64,000 nucleotides of DNA from an uncultured Bacteroidales bacterium (GTDB lineage: Bacteria > Bacteroidota > Bacteroidia > Bacteroidales > Muribaculaceae), in assembly GCA_902792895.1 (NCBI GenBank), contig CADBBK010000006.1:31149-95148 (forward strand). The letters run 5' to 3'. Positions 1 to 7,785 of the stretch are shown one piece after another. The notes beneath the pieces were generated by a model. That model had not been told where the DNA came from. It saw only the letters and a list, made by a program, of their open reading frames with translations, and searched no databases. Position 1 is the first letter of the stretch. Every line of letters begins with the position of its first letter. A program made the position numbers and the translations under genes.

Positions 1-181
1 TGTTCACATCAGCCGCAGATACATGGATGCCATCAAAGATGACATTGATGATGGCATTGATATCGCTGACTGTCACCTCGCCATCATGGTTGACGTCATA
101 GTTGCCGCTTGGCGTTGCTGCCGCTGTCCGGAACGCCATGAGCCACAAGGCATACATTAATAATATTATCAGTCGTTTCAT
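1..181 (-). CDS. Dockerin-like secreted protein, N-terminal part only
   Basis: This partial gene starts at 181 and runs off the left edge, so only about 60 residues are visible. They begin with a hydrophobic signal peptide (MKRLIILLMYALWLMAF) and pass straight into a dockerin-type calcium-binding repeat (NYDVNHDGEVTVSDINAIIN, then ADVN). The same repeat type occurs in the next two genes on this strand. Placing the dockerin directly after the signal peptide, rather than at the C-terminus, also occurs in the large protein at 50341-53763. The function of the missing part cannot be judged. Confidence 0.75.
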   Translation of the reverse strand, partial: MKRLIILLMYALWLMAFRTAAATPSGNYDVNHDGEVTVSDINAIINVIFDGIHVSAADVN

Positions 182-225
182 CGTCAATGGTAAAAATCGG
201 AACGGGTTTTTTGATGACATTATCG

Positions 226-445
226 GGTTGCTTTAATACCCTCTGAGGATGCGGTCAATGATGAGGTTCAAGTCGGCGATGCTGACCTCGCCGTCACCAT
301 TGACGTCGGCCAAGTAGGTATCATCGACCTCGATGAAGCCGCCATTGCCGTCAGGTATGCGGGAATGGCCTCCACCGCCACCGTTAATGATGACCTCAGT
401 CACTTTGTTGGCATCGGCAATAGTCACCTCGCCATCGCCGTTCAC
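226..445 (-). repeat. Near-identical duplicated gene 3' end, copy 1
   Basis: About 220 bp that includes the stop codon and the C-terminal dockerin-like module of the gene at 233 matches 1873-2093 almost base for base. The sequence upstream in the two genes is much less alike. This indicates recent duplication or gene conversion of the dockerin module. Confidence 0.85.
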
Positions 446-1837
446 GTCGGCTGGGTCTGGCAGGATGATATCGTCGATGATGTGCATGAAGCGTTTCCAA
501 CCGTTGGCAACCCTGTATTTTTCGGCACAGCCCACTGGTACATGGAGCACGGCATTATCGTATACACCGATGCTGGATATCGTTTCAAACATGCTATCGT
601 CGATGGCTATGGGCTCGGTAGGATAGGCAAAGACCGTCCTCAGGTTTTGGCATTCAGAGAATGCTTTATAGCCAATGTGGGACAGCGCATAGGGAAGAGT
701 TAGAGACGTGAGTGATCTGCAACTCAAAAAAGCCTTCTCACCAATCCATTGAGTGGCGTTGGGAATGACAATGTCGACAAGATTCACATTCCCCCTGAAC
801 GCATTATCGCCTATCGATTGAATGGTTTGGGGCAACGTGAATGTTGCAGGAAGATTGATTCCCATGAATGCATAGTCGCCAATGGCGGAGACACCCTCGG
901 GGATGACGGTGGCTGGACAACCCGTTATCAATTTATCCTCACTGGTGAGGATGATGGCGTTGCAATCACTACGTGAGTCATAGGTGGGGTTCTCGGGGTC
1001 AACGGCAAGCGACATCAGGCTGTCGCAACCAGAAATAAAGCCAGAGGCAATGTAATTGACTCTACGGGGGATGAACAATTCCTTAAGTCGGCCGCACTCG
1101 CCAAATGCAAGATCATTGATGGTGGTGAGCGATTCAGGCAACGTCACAGACTCCAGCGAATCACAGTCAACGAAGGCACCCCACTCAAGTGACTTCAAGC
1201 CATTAGGCAGCGTGATGTGCCTGAGAGCAGAGGAAGCGAACGCATTACGCCCAATCGAGGACACTGTTCCTGGCAGGTCAACGGTTTCCAAGTTTAGGCA
1301 TGCTTCGAATGTTTCCTCTCCAATGTCGTTGATAGATGTGCCGCTCAAGTCCAAGTGAGTTAAATGCCAGCAAGTGGCAAAAGCCCGCTTCCCGAGGCTG
1401 GTGACTGTGTCGGGAATCTTTATGCTATCCATTACCCAGCATTTTTCAAAGGCTGAAGCACCGATAGTGACGATGGAATCGCCCAACTCAATGCTTCTAA
1501 GGCGCAAAGCATCTTTGAAAGCCTCGTCTTCAATGATTTTGACGGTGTTAGGCAGCGACACATGAATAATTCCGCAAGATTCATATGCATTCCAATATGG
1601 ATTATAGATATCTCTGATGGATGTCACCGTATAGGTTTTTCCGTCATAGGTCACATGGGACGGTATCCTCACCGTGTCTACATTCTGGCAGTGAATGACA
1701 GCGGCTGTTAGGTCATCATAATCATAGTACATGATGCCGTCAACATAAAAAGCCTTGCTGACCGATGGCAGAGCCATCATCATGATAACGAGTAGGAAGT
1801 GGATGTATCTATTCATTGCCATATCCTTCATATCCAT
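233..1837 (-). CDS. BspA-like leucine-rich-repeat surface protein with C-terminal dockerin-like repeats
   Basis: A 534-residue secreted protein. The signal peptide covers roughly residues 8-30 (MNRYIHFLLVIMMMALPSVSKA); the start may be the methionine at 1816 rather than 1837. Residues about 60-430 are LRR_5 (Treponema pallidum/BspA type) repeats with the pattern IPDTVTSLGKRAFATCWHL repeated about every 23 residues. The last 75 residues hold two dockerin-like EF-hand repeats (DVNGDGEVTIADANKV and DVNGDGEVSIADLNLI). BspA-type proteins are cell-surface adhesins of oral and gut Bacteroidales. The tail is almost identical to that of the next gene upstream, a likely product of gene conversion. Binding partner unknown. 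Confidence 0.85.
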   Translation of the reverse strand: MDMKDMAMNRYIHFLLVIMMMALPSVSKAFYVDGIMYYDYDDLTAAVIHCQNVDTVRIPSHVTYDGKTYTVTSIRDIYNPYWNAYESCGIIHVSLPNTVKIIEDEAFKDALRLRSIELGDSIVTIGASAFEKCWVMDSIKIPDTVTSLGKRAFATCWHLTHLDLSGTSINDIGEETFEACLNLETVDLPGTVSSIGRNAFASSALRHITLPNGLKSLEWGAFVDCDSLESVTLPESLTTINDLAFGECGRLKELFIPRRVNYIASGFISGCDSLMSLAVDPENPTYDSRSDCNAIILTSEDKLITGCPATVIPEGVSAIGDYAFMGINLPATFTLPQTIQSIGDNAFRGNVNLVDIVIPNATQWIGEKAFLSCRSLTSLTLPYALSHIGYKAFSECQNLRTVFAYPTEPIAIDDSMFETISSIGVYDNAVLHVPVGCAEKYRVANGWKRFMHIIDDIILPDPADVNGDGEVTIADANKVTEVIINGGGGGHSRIPDGNGGFIEVDDTYLADVNGDGEVSIADLNLIIDRILRGY

Positions 1838-1872
1838 AACGGTTGATTTTGAAATATTCTTGATGAATCTTG

Positions 1873-2093
1873 AGGGTTGCTTTAGTACCCTCTGAGGATG
1901 CGGTCAATGATGAGGTTCAGGTCGGCGATGCTGACCTCGCCGTCACCGTTCACGTCGGCCAAGTAGGTATCATCAACCTCGATGAAGCCGCCATGGCCGT
2001 CAGGTATGCGGGAATGGCCACCGCTGCCGCCGTTAATGATGACCTCTGTCACTTTGTTAGCGTCGGCAATGGTCACCTCGCCGTCATTGTTTA
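1873..2093 (-). repeat. Near-identical duplicated gene 3' end, copy 2
   Basis: Partner of 226-445. The two copies differ at only scattered positions across the dockerin-coding segment, including a glycine-rich linker (IINGGSGGHS here, IINGGGGGHS in copy 1). Confidence 0.85.
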
Positions 2094-2949
2094 CATCCTC
2101 GGGGGTAATGATTGCAGCATCGCCGATGATCTGGAAGAAAAGCTTCCAAATCTCGGCCGCCTCATAGGCTTCAACCGCCTCGGGCAGGACATGCAGTTTG
2201 GCATGGTAATACATGCCTGAGTCAAAAAACAACCCATAATCAACACTGGGAGGCGTGGCGGCTAAACAAGTCACGCTAACCATCTTGTTGCAATTATAAA
2301 AAATGTGGGTATCGATACTCGTCACGCCACTGCCAAGTGTCACCCTGAGCAACTGGCTACAATCCTCGAACGCCCAAGGGCCGATGGTGGTCACCGAATT
2401 GGGAAGGACCACGTCGGTCAGGCTCGAGCAACCCCGGAATGCATATTTGCCGATGGAGGAAACCGACTTGCCGATGGTTACAGACTTGAGCGCTCGGCAG
2501 TCGTTGAACATGTAATCACCCAACGAACTCACCTTGTTGCCGATGACAATACTGTCGATTGCGTAACATTTGTCAAACATATTAGCGCCCATGGTGGTGA
2601 CTGAATTGGGGACAATCAGGCTCGTCAATGCAGTGCAACTCTCAAAAACGCGAGGCTCGATGGCGGTGAGCGACCCAGGAAGAACCGCTTTGGTCAGTCC
2701 GGTGCAGTTCTTGAATGCCGAATGGCCGAGGACCGTGACGGGATAGGTCGTGCCGTCATGGGTGACCGTTGCGGGAATCACGACCTCACCGCTGTAGCAA
2801 CCGGTCTGTCCGTTATTGGTGACCACGGCATGGCCATCCACCACGTTATAATAGATGCCGTCGGCCATGAAGTCATAGGCTCCTGCCACTGCCGGCAACA
2901 GCAGCAACAAACAGGCAACCAGCAATCGGTACAACATCGTTCGTCCCAT
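1882..2949 (-). CDS. BspA-like leucine-rich-repeat surface protein with dockerin-like tail
   Basis: About 355 residues from the methionine at 2949 (MGRTMLYRLLVACLLLLLPAVAGAYDF). A longer reading frame to 3006 is rejected because it would run through the -7 promoter box at 2977-2984. Signal peptide residues 1-24, then LRR_5 repeats (for example SVSSIGKYAFRGCSSLTDVV) to about residue 260, then a linker and two dockerin-like repeats nearly identical to those of the downstream gene. It is probably exported and surface-exposed. It lies 45 bp upstream of the gene at 233-1837 in the same direction, so cotranscription is possible. Confidence 0.85.
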   Translation of the reverse strand: MGRTMLYRLLVACLLLLLPAVAGAYDFMADGIYYNVVDGHAVVTNNGQTGCYSGEVVIPATVTHDGTTYPVTVLGHSAFKNCTGLTKAVLPGSLTAIEPRVFESCTALTSLIVPNSVTTMGANMFDKCYAIDSIVIGNKVSSLGDYMFNDCRALKSVTIGKSVSSIGKYAFRGCSSLTDVVLPNSVTTIGPWAFEDCSQLLRVTLGSGVTSIDTHIFYNCNKMVSVTCLAATPPSVDYGLFFDSGMYYHAKLHVLPEAVEAYEAAEIWKLFFQIIGDAAIITPEDVNNDGEVTIADANKVTEVIINGGSGGHSRIPDGHGGFIEVDDTYLADVNGDGEVSIADLNLIIDRILRGY

Positions 2950-2976
2950 AGGCTTTTTACATAGATTTATCGATGG

Positions 2977-3006
2977 CAAAGTTACTGATAATAATTGTAA
3001 AATCAA
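2977..3006 (-). promoter_or_regulatory. Bacteroidota-type promoter for the LRR gene
   Basis: On the minus strand TAACTTTG (2977-2984) matches TAnnTTTG, with TTG 19 bases upstream (3004-3006). The box lies 27 bp before the chosen start at 2949. Confidence 0.6.
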
Positions 3007-3273
3007 TGAAAACGGGCTTCATTGTGACTTCATTTTGGCAAAACTAGATATCTGATTATCAGCATGTTGAAAAATAAAAAGTTCATTTTGGCATAATCCG
3101 GCCCGATTTGGCCGAAATTTTTGCAAAAAAATGAAGTAATTTTGCCATAGTAAAACTACAAATTACGCGAATCAGATCATAAAACAATAATAAATACAAT
3201 AAAAACAATCAAATATAATTGGCAATGAATAATTAGTATTTATTGTACTTATTGTTTTCCTTTTTTATAGAAT

Positions 3274-5064
3274 ATGAGATCAAGAAATATCGCTTTTACC
3301 GCATTAATAGTTGTGCTAGCTCTGGCGTTGGCATGCTGCAACGGGGGCGGTGACACGGCCACCATGCGTGAGCTCGCCAACATCGACTCGCTGTTGTCAA
3401 AGGCTCGCCAGTATGCATTGGCGCAACAACGTTTGGATTCTCTCCGCCCTGACGGGTTCAACAAGGCCGAGCGTGCCTACTATAGCCTGTTGCTCACCCA
3501 ATCGCACTACAAGAACTATATCAACGACACAACCGATGCCGTGATCAACGAGGCGGTGAACTACTATAAGCACCACGGCGACCGCGAGAAATACACCCGT
3601 TCACTGCTCTATAAGGGCTGTGTCTATCAGATGATGGGCGATGCCGAAAAGGCGATAGCGTCCTATAAGGATGCCGAAAACGAGGCCGAAGATAGTGACC
3701 TGGAAAATAGAGCCTTCGCCAAGCTGCGATTGGCAACCCTCTATGCCGACAATTCAAACTATGCCGACCTGAAAATCAGGAAATTCAAGGAGGCTCTGGA
3801 CCTGTACAATCAACTGGGCGACAAGCACTACCAGATAGTATGCCTAACCGAGATTGGAGGCTATTACCGTAATCAGTCCTACAACCTTGACAGCGCACGC
3901 TATTATATGGATAAAGCCATACGACTCTCGCAGGAAGAGCATGAGACATGGTTTGAGTTTCAAAATCTGTACATGAGAGCCGAGATGTACTGCCTGATTA
4001 CCAAAGAGTATGACAAGGCCCGGGTTGATATCCTGAAAGCCATAGCAGCCGGCAAGGATGAGATTGACCACCCCCGCGCACACTATGTCGCGGCCGAGAC
4101 CTATCTGAACCTGGGACGGCCCGATTCAGCCCTCTACTATCTCAATCATGTGCCCCCCAGCGGCATGATGGCCAATCACACCAGCGACACAGTCATGTAT
4201 TGCCGGCTCATGAGTGAAATCGCCAAAGCCAATAAGGATTGGGATAAATACACCACCTATTATGACCAGGCCAACGAGATGGCAGATTCGATACTGGTTG
4301 CCAATGTCAACAAGAACTACCTGGCTATTGAGAAGAAATATGACATCCAGCTGGAAGAACTCAAGAAGGCGAAGCGTGAGTCCCGCACACGTGGAGCTTT
4401 CCTGCTGGCTGCGTTGCTGGCCCTCGCGGCGCTGGGCGTGACGTTCCTGGCATGGCGATACCGCAGCCGCCTGAAGCAGAAGGAGACCGAATATGAATTG
4501 CAACGGGCCGATCTCGATGCATCGCTGGCGAGCCTGGAGCAGATGAGAGCGACCATCAGCACTCGGGAACAGGAACTGAAAGCGGCACAGGACGAATTGC
4601 GAGGCAACGAGGCACGCATGGACGAGGAACTCGCAGCCTTGGAAGCTCAGCAGCGCAAGAGTGACGAGATGCGTTCCATCGTCGATAACCAGATACAGGT
4701 GATTCACCAGTTGCTGGAATTGTCCTATCAGCCCAACGAGGCGACATTTGCCCGCAAGTTCAATGAACTGATGACCGTCCCCGCCGAAGACGCCGTCCCC
4801 ACCGAATCCTACTGGAACAATCTTCACAGTCTGACCAATGACCTGCACCATAATGTGCTCAACGAGGCACAACGCATCGCTGGCGGCACGCTCAACGAAA
4901 GCGAGATGAACTTCCTGGCCCTGTACTGCTACGGCTTCTCCCGCACGGTCATCATGATCTGCATGAAATACAGCAGCCTGGGCACCGTCTCCAACAAGAA
5001 AATCCAGATAGCCAAGAAGCTGGGCGTTAACAACCTCGACGACTTCGTCAACAACTACCGTTGA
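3274..5064 (+). CDS. TPR-repeat, membrane-spanning lipoprotein regulator
   Basis: A 596-residue protein. The N-terminus has a lipoprotein signal (LALALACCNGG, cysteine near residue 21). Residues about 30-330 are tetratricopeptide repeats. One transmembrane helix lies near 370-390 (GAFLLAALLALAALGVTFLAW), followed by a coiled coil (about 395-480) rich in Glu, Gln and Ala. The last ~100 residues form a globular end with a possible winged-helix look (LNESEMNFLALYCYGFSRTV ... TVSNKKIQIAKKLGV). Such TPR-TM-coiled-coil-HTH proteins in Bacteroidales resemble membrane-bound regulators of SusR type, though the DNA-binding end is my inference. A -7 box TAATTTTG at 3137-3144 implies a ~130-nt leader. 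It is divergent from the LRR genes. Confidence 0.75.
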   Translation: MRSRNIAFTALIVVLALALACCNGGGDTATMRELANIDSLLSKARQYALAQQRLDSLRPDGFNKAERAYYSLLLTQSHYKNYINDTTDAVINEAVNYYKHHGDREKYTRSLLYKGCVYQMMGDAEKAIASYKDAENEAEDSDLENRAFAKLRLATLYADNSNYADLKIRKFKEALDLYNQLGDKHYQIVCLTEIGGYYRNQSYNLDSARYYMDKAIRLSQEEHETWFEFQNLYMRAEMYCLITKEYDKARVDILKAIAAGKDEIDHPRAHYVAAETYLNLGRPDSALYYLNHVPPSGMMANHTSDTVMYCRLMSEIAKANKDWDKYTTYYDQANEMADSILVANVNKNYLAIEKKYDIQLEELKKAKRESRTRGAFLLAALLALAALGVTFLAWRYRSRLKQKETEYELQRADLDASLASLEQMRATISTREQELKAAQDELRGNEARMDEELAALEAQQRKSDEMRSIVDNQIQVIHQLLELSYQPNEATFARKFNELMTVPAEDAVPTESYWNNLHSLTNDLHHNVLNEAQRIAGGTLNESEMNFLALYCYGFSRTVIMICMKYSSLGTVSNKKIQIAKKLGVNNLDDFVNNYR

Positions 5065-5113
5065 CCTTGACAACAAGTTTGGCATTCTTCATCGGCCTGT
5101 CGTAGAAAAATGA

Positions 5114-5143
5114 AGGGCCTGCCAGGGTTGTTTGGCAAGCCCT
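5114..5143. terminator. Hairpin between convergent genes
   Basis: AGGGC-c-TGCCA pairs with TGGCA-a-GCCCT around an 8-base loop, 50 bp after the TPR gene stop and before the convergent VWA gene. No clear T-tract, so it may serve either direction weakly. Confidence 0.4.
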
Positions 5144-5244
5144 CCAATTGGGGTAAACAAGGAATGTGTGCTCTTCGGTCCTGTGGGGTAAATCAGTTAT
5201 TCAGTACTATTTGTAACCTTGAGGGCGTCCTGCCTGGCTGATTA

Positions 5245-6432
5245 TCAGAAAATCTTGAGGCCATAGATTTTCCAGAACTCCTCTGGCAGGGAGATGTTCT
5301 CATGGCTGACAGCATCGGCGAACAGTTGTGCCACCTGATGCACGTCGTAGCCCGCGTTGCCGCACCCCACGCGGGTAACCAGGAAGCGCTTTTCGGGATG
5401 GTTGGCGGCAAAGTCCACGAAGCGCCGCACGGCATCGGCAAACAGGCTGTAATCGCCAGTAGTGGGGATGGCATAGCTTTGGCCTTGCAGCCCCTCGCCC
5501 TGACCGACGATGGCACCGAAGTGATTCACCGCAAAGGCAGCGGCACCGCCGGCATGGCTCCCGTCAGGGTTGGAGCCGAAGACAAAGACCTCGTTGTCGG
5601 CCAGCTGGTCAATCCTGTCGGGGGTGACGCGGTTGGCAAAGAAATCTCGGGCATGGTCGCGCAGAATTCTTCTTTTCTGCGCAGGGCTATCGTCAACATC
5701 ATATTCGCAGCTCAAATGCTGAAAATGAGCGCGCTTGGACGATGTGTCGCGGCGCCAGATGTTGGACGCGCCCAAGTCATCGTGGTCAAACGCCATCACG
5801 TGGTCGATGGACAAATTCCGGGTCACTTCCACCACATCGTGGCACGAGCCCATATAGGAGAAGACCCAGCCCTCTTCCTTGAGGCGCTCAATGAGCTGGC
5901 GCAGGGCTTCACCCGACCATTCGCGGGAGGCATTCTCCAGGCCATCGGTAATGACCGTCACGACGGCGGTGGCATTTTCATCATCCTTGATGAGCTCATG
6001 CAGTCGGGTCAAAGACTGGCCCATCGCGTCAAACAACGGCGTACAGCCAGTGGGGTGATAATCATGGAAGTCACACACGCTGGCGATGGGCATCGCGTCG
6101 ATGTGGGTGCGGACGGGAGGCACACCACCGTTACGCTCATCAAAGCATACCAGCGTGAGGAAGTGCTGCTGCTTGTCGGCAAAATCTTCCTGCGCTTTTC
6201 TGATGGTGGCGATGGTCTCGTTGATGCCGCTGACGGTCACACGCTCCAGGCCGCCCATCGAGCCGCTCTCATCGACGATGATGAGGTTGTAGATGTGGAG
6301 CTTCTTGGGGTCCACACGCTCCCCTGCCAGGCTGTTGCTTGCCTGAGTTTCCTGATTCATACCATTCCCCGTGGGGCATCCTTCGTTGGCCTGTTGGGCC
6401 GCACACTTGTTTCTCTTAAATGGATTTTTCAT
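5245..6432 (-). CDS. VWA domain fused to FGSN-type (possibly ADP-ribose-related) domain
   Basis: A 395-residue cytoplasmic protein. Residues about 45-235 are a von Willebrand A domain with a MIDAS motif (IIVDESGSMGG, Asp54/Ser56/Ser58) and a later conserved aspartate (VITDGLENAS). From about residue 278 a second domain begins (VFVFGSNPDGSHAGGAAAFA, then GQGEGLQGQSYAIPTTG and TRVGCGNAGYD). This matches my recollection of the phage-associated A1S_2505/FGSN family, which has a macrodomain-like look; the ADP-ribose link is inference. The N-terminal ~40 residues are polar and low in complexity. It lies downstream of the NrtR-like regulator on the same strand, with two copies of that gene's palindrome in the gap. 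A candidate -7 box TATCTTTG (6516-6523) precedes it. Confidence 0.75.
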   Translation of the reverse strand: MKNPFKRNKCAAQQANEGCPTGNGMNQETQASNSLAGERVDPKKLHIYNLIIVDESGSMGGLERVTVSGINETIATIRKAQEDFADKQQHFLTLVCFDERNGGVPPVRTHIDAMPIASVCDFHDYHPTGCTPLFDAMGQSLTRLHELIKDDENATAVVTVITDGLENASREWSGEALRQLIERLKEEGWVFSYMGSCHDVVEVTRNLSIDHVMAFDHDDLGASNIWRRDTSSKRAHFQHLSCEYDVDDSPAQKRRILRDHARDFFANRVTPDRIDQLADNEVFVFGSNPDGSHAGGAAAFAVNHFGAIVGQGEGLQGQSYAIPTTGDYSLFADAVRRFVDFAANHPEKRFLVTRVGCGNAGYDVHQVAQLFADAVSHENISLPEEFWKIYGLKIF

Positions 6433-6566
6433 TTTTCAAACTTTTATCAAACCATTAATTACTACTAATAAACACGCTGTATCTGTTATACTTTGTTTTG
6501 CTATCGTTTTCGCTGCAAAGATACGTCTGTTCACAGTGCGCCCTCTATTTCTGCAACCTTGCCAAA

Positions 6567-6581
6567 GTGTAATATTTACAC
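6567..6581. promoter_or_regulatory. NrtR-like operator copy 1
   Basis: GTGTA-ATATT-TACAC, a palindrome in the gap between the regulator gene and the VWA gene. It matches the half-sites and 5-bp spacing of 6623-6637 and 7463-7477. Confidence 0.65.
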
Positions 6582-6622
6582 ATTGGAAGAATCGGGAGCA
6601 CAGATTCTAGACGCAGACCAAT

Positions 6623-6637
6623 GTGTAAATTTGACAC
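6623..6637. promoter_or_regulatory. NrtR-like operator copy 2
   Basis: GTGTA-AATTT-GACAC, flanked so that AATGTGT and ACACATT form a perfect 7-bp inverted repeat. Its centre is 56 bp from that of copy 1. Confidence 0.65.
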
Positions 6638-6716
6638 ATTAATCATTCCTGTCAAGTGTCCATCCCCTGTAATCCCAGAGGTTGGATCAAGGTTGGTTCA
6701 GCCGCCTGCCGCCGAG

Positions 6717-7448
6717 TCAGAACTCCAGGCGCATGCCTATCTTCTTGGCTTGCTGGTAGGCTTCTTCATCAAAAGTGTACAACTTGGGAGAGCGATGGGG
6801 GTTTCCTGTCACCTTTCTTCCGGTCTCCCTAATGTACCCGAGGTTCAACATCTTTTTTTGAAAGTTCCTTCGATCACTTAATTTAGTATCATCCCCGGGG
6901 GGGTCTAATATAGCTTTATATATGTTGTGTAACTGGGGCATTGTGAATTCCTTGTCAAGCAAGTGAAATCCAATGGGTTCGAAATGTATGCGTTGGCGCA
7001 GCCGTTCAAGGGCTAACGTTACGATTTCCTTATGGTCAAAGGCCAATTCGGGCAGTTCCTTGACCGGGAACCACTTGGCATTGCTGGCATCATCACCTCC
7101 CTTGACGTTATACTTGTTCTGAACCACAAGGGCAAAGAAGGCAATGGTGATGACACGCTCACGTGGATCGCGCCCAATGTGGGAAAACGTCTGCATTTCC
7201 TCGATATAGATATCATCCACGTCGGTCTCCTCACGCAACTCACGATAGGCGCAAGCCTGAGCTGTCACATCATCAGGACGCATGAAGCCACCAGGCAAGG
7301 CCCACATGTTCTTGTAGGGCTCCAGGGCTCGCTGGATGAGCAGGACATTAAGTCCCTCACCATCAAAGCCAAAGACCACGGCATCGGTAGTTACCGCCGG
7401 GTGCCAGTAGTGTGATTCCCACATCTTGGTTTCGCTGTTAAACTTCAT
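6717..7448 (-). CDS. Nudix-family transcriptional regulator (NrtR/AraR-like)
   Basis: A 243-residue protein: Nudix fold at residues about 18-150, winged helix at about 155-243 (LDKEFTMPQLHNIYKAIL ... DRRNFQKKMLNLGYIRETG), the arrangement of NrtR regulators. The Nudix box (GGFMRPDD ... RELREETDV) is degenerate: the usual final glycine is Asp and the E after the first five residues is not in register. This suggests ligand sensing rather than hydrolysis. Proteobacterial NrtR senses ADP-ribose and controls NAD genes; Bacteroides AraR of the same fold senses arabinose, so the ligand cannot be named. An operator over its own transcription start indicates autorepression, and the same operator precedes the downstream VWA-FGSN gene, its likely target. 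Confidence 0.85.
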   Translation of the reverse strand: MKFNSETKMWESHYWHPAVTTDAVVFGFDGEGLNVLLIQRALEPYKNMWALPGGFMRPDDVTAQACAYRELREETDVDDIYIEEMQTFSHIGRDPRERVITIAFFALVVQNKYNVKGGDDASNAKWFPVKELPELAFDHKEIVTLALERLRQRIHFEPIGFHLLDKEFTMPQLHNIYKAILDPPGDDTKLSDRRNFQKKMLNLGYIRETGRKVTGNPHRSPKLYTFDEEAYQQAKKIGMRLEF

Positions 7449-7462
7449 TGCTATCCTTCTTT

Positions 7463-7477
7463 GTGTATTTTTTACAC
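7463..7477. promoter_or_regulatory. NrtR-like operator copy 3 (autoregulatory)
   Basis: GTGTA-TTTTT-TACAC, beginning 2 bp downstream of the -7 box and ending 15 bp before the regulator's ATG at 7448. It should cover the transcription start, which fits repression. Confidence 0.7.
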
Positions 7478-7479
7478 TA

Positions 7480-7510
7480 CAAAAGTAATGCCAATTATTT
7501 TATCCACAAA
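7480..7510 (-). promoter_or_regulatory. Promoter of the Nudix-family regulator
   Basis: Minus-strand TACTTTTG (7480-7487) with TTTG exactly 19 bases upstream (7507-7510): an ideal Bacteroidota vegetative promoter. The gap 7511-7741 shows no gene or repeat. Confidence 0.75.
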
Positions 7511-7741
7511 TTATTTTTGTAGAATATTTTTCACTCTATCTGCATTTTCCCCAATTTTAATATTCTTTAATCATCAGCACCGGCACCCTGAAAAGGCAAC
7601 AAACTCACCAACGCACCTCACGCCACGGCAAGCAGATACCGGCTGAAGGCTGATGGCAACGACAATGGCTCGAAAAAGCAATTGTCAACATCATGTCAAT
7701 ATAATGTAGATAATCTCGTGGTGCGTCTCAAGTATTTTCAC

Positions 7742-7749
7742 TATCTTTG
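7742..7749 (+). promoter_or_regulatory. -7 box of dnaB promoter
   Basis: TATCTTTG matches TAnnTTTG. A possible TTG start at 7747 lies inside this box, which decides for the ATG at 7786. The -33 region is weak. Confidence 0.55.
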
Positions 7750-7785
7750 CCATCCGATTACCAACAAAACCGCCCAGACAGAACA

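Noticed and set aside
5245-7448. Toxin-antitoxin pair
   Set aside because: The sizes (243 and 395 residues), the separate promoters and the Nudix-regulator architecture do not fit a toxin-antitoxin operon.
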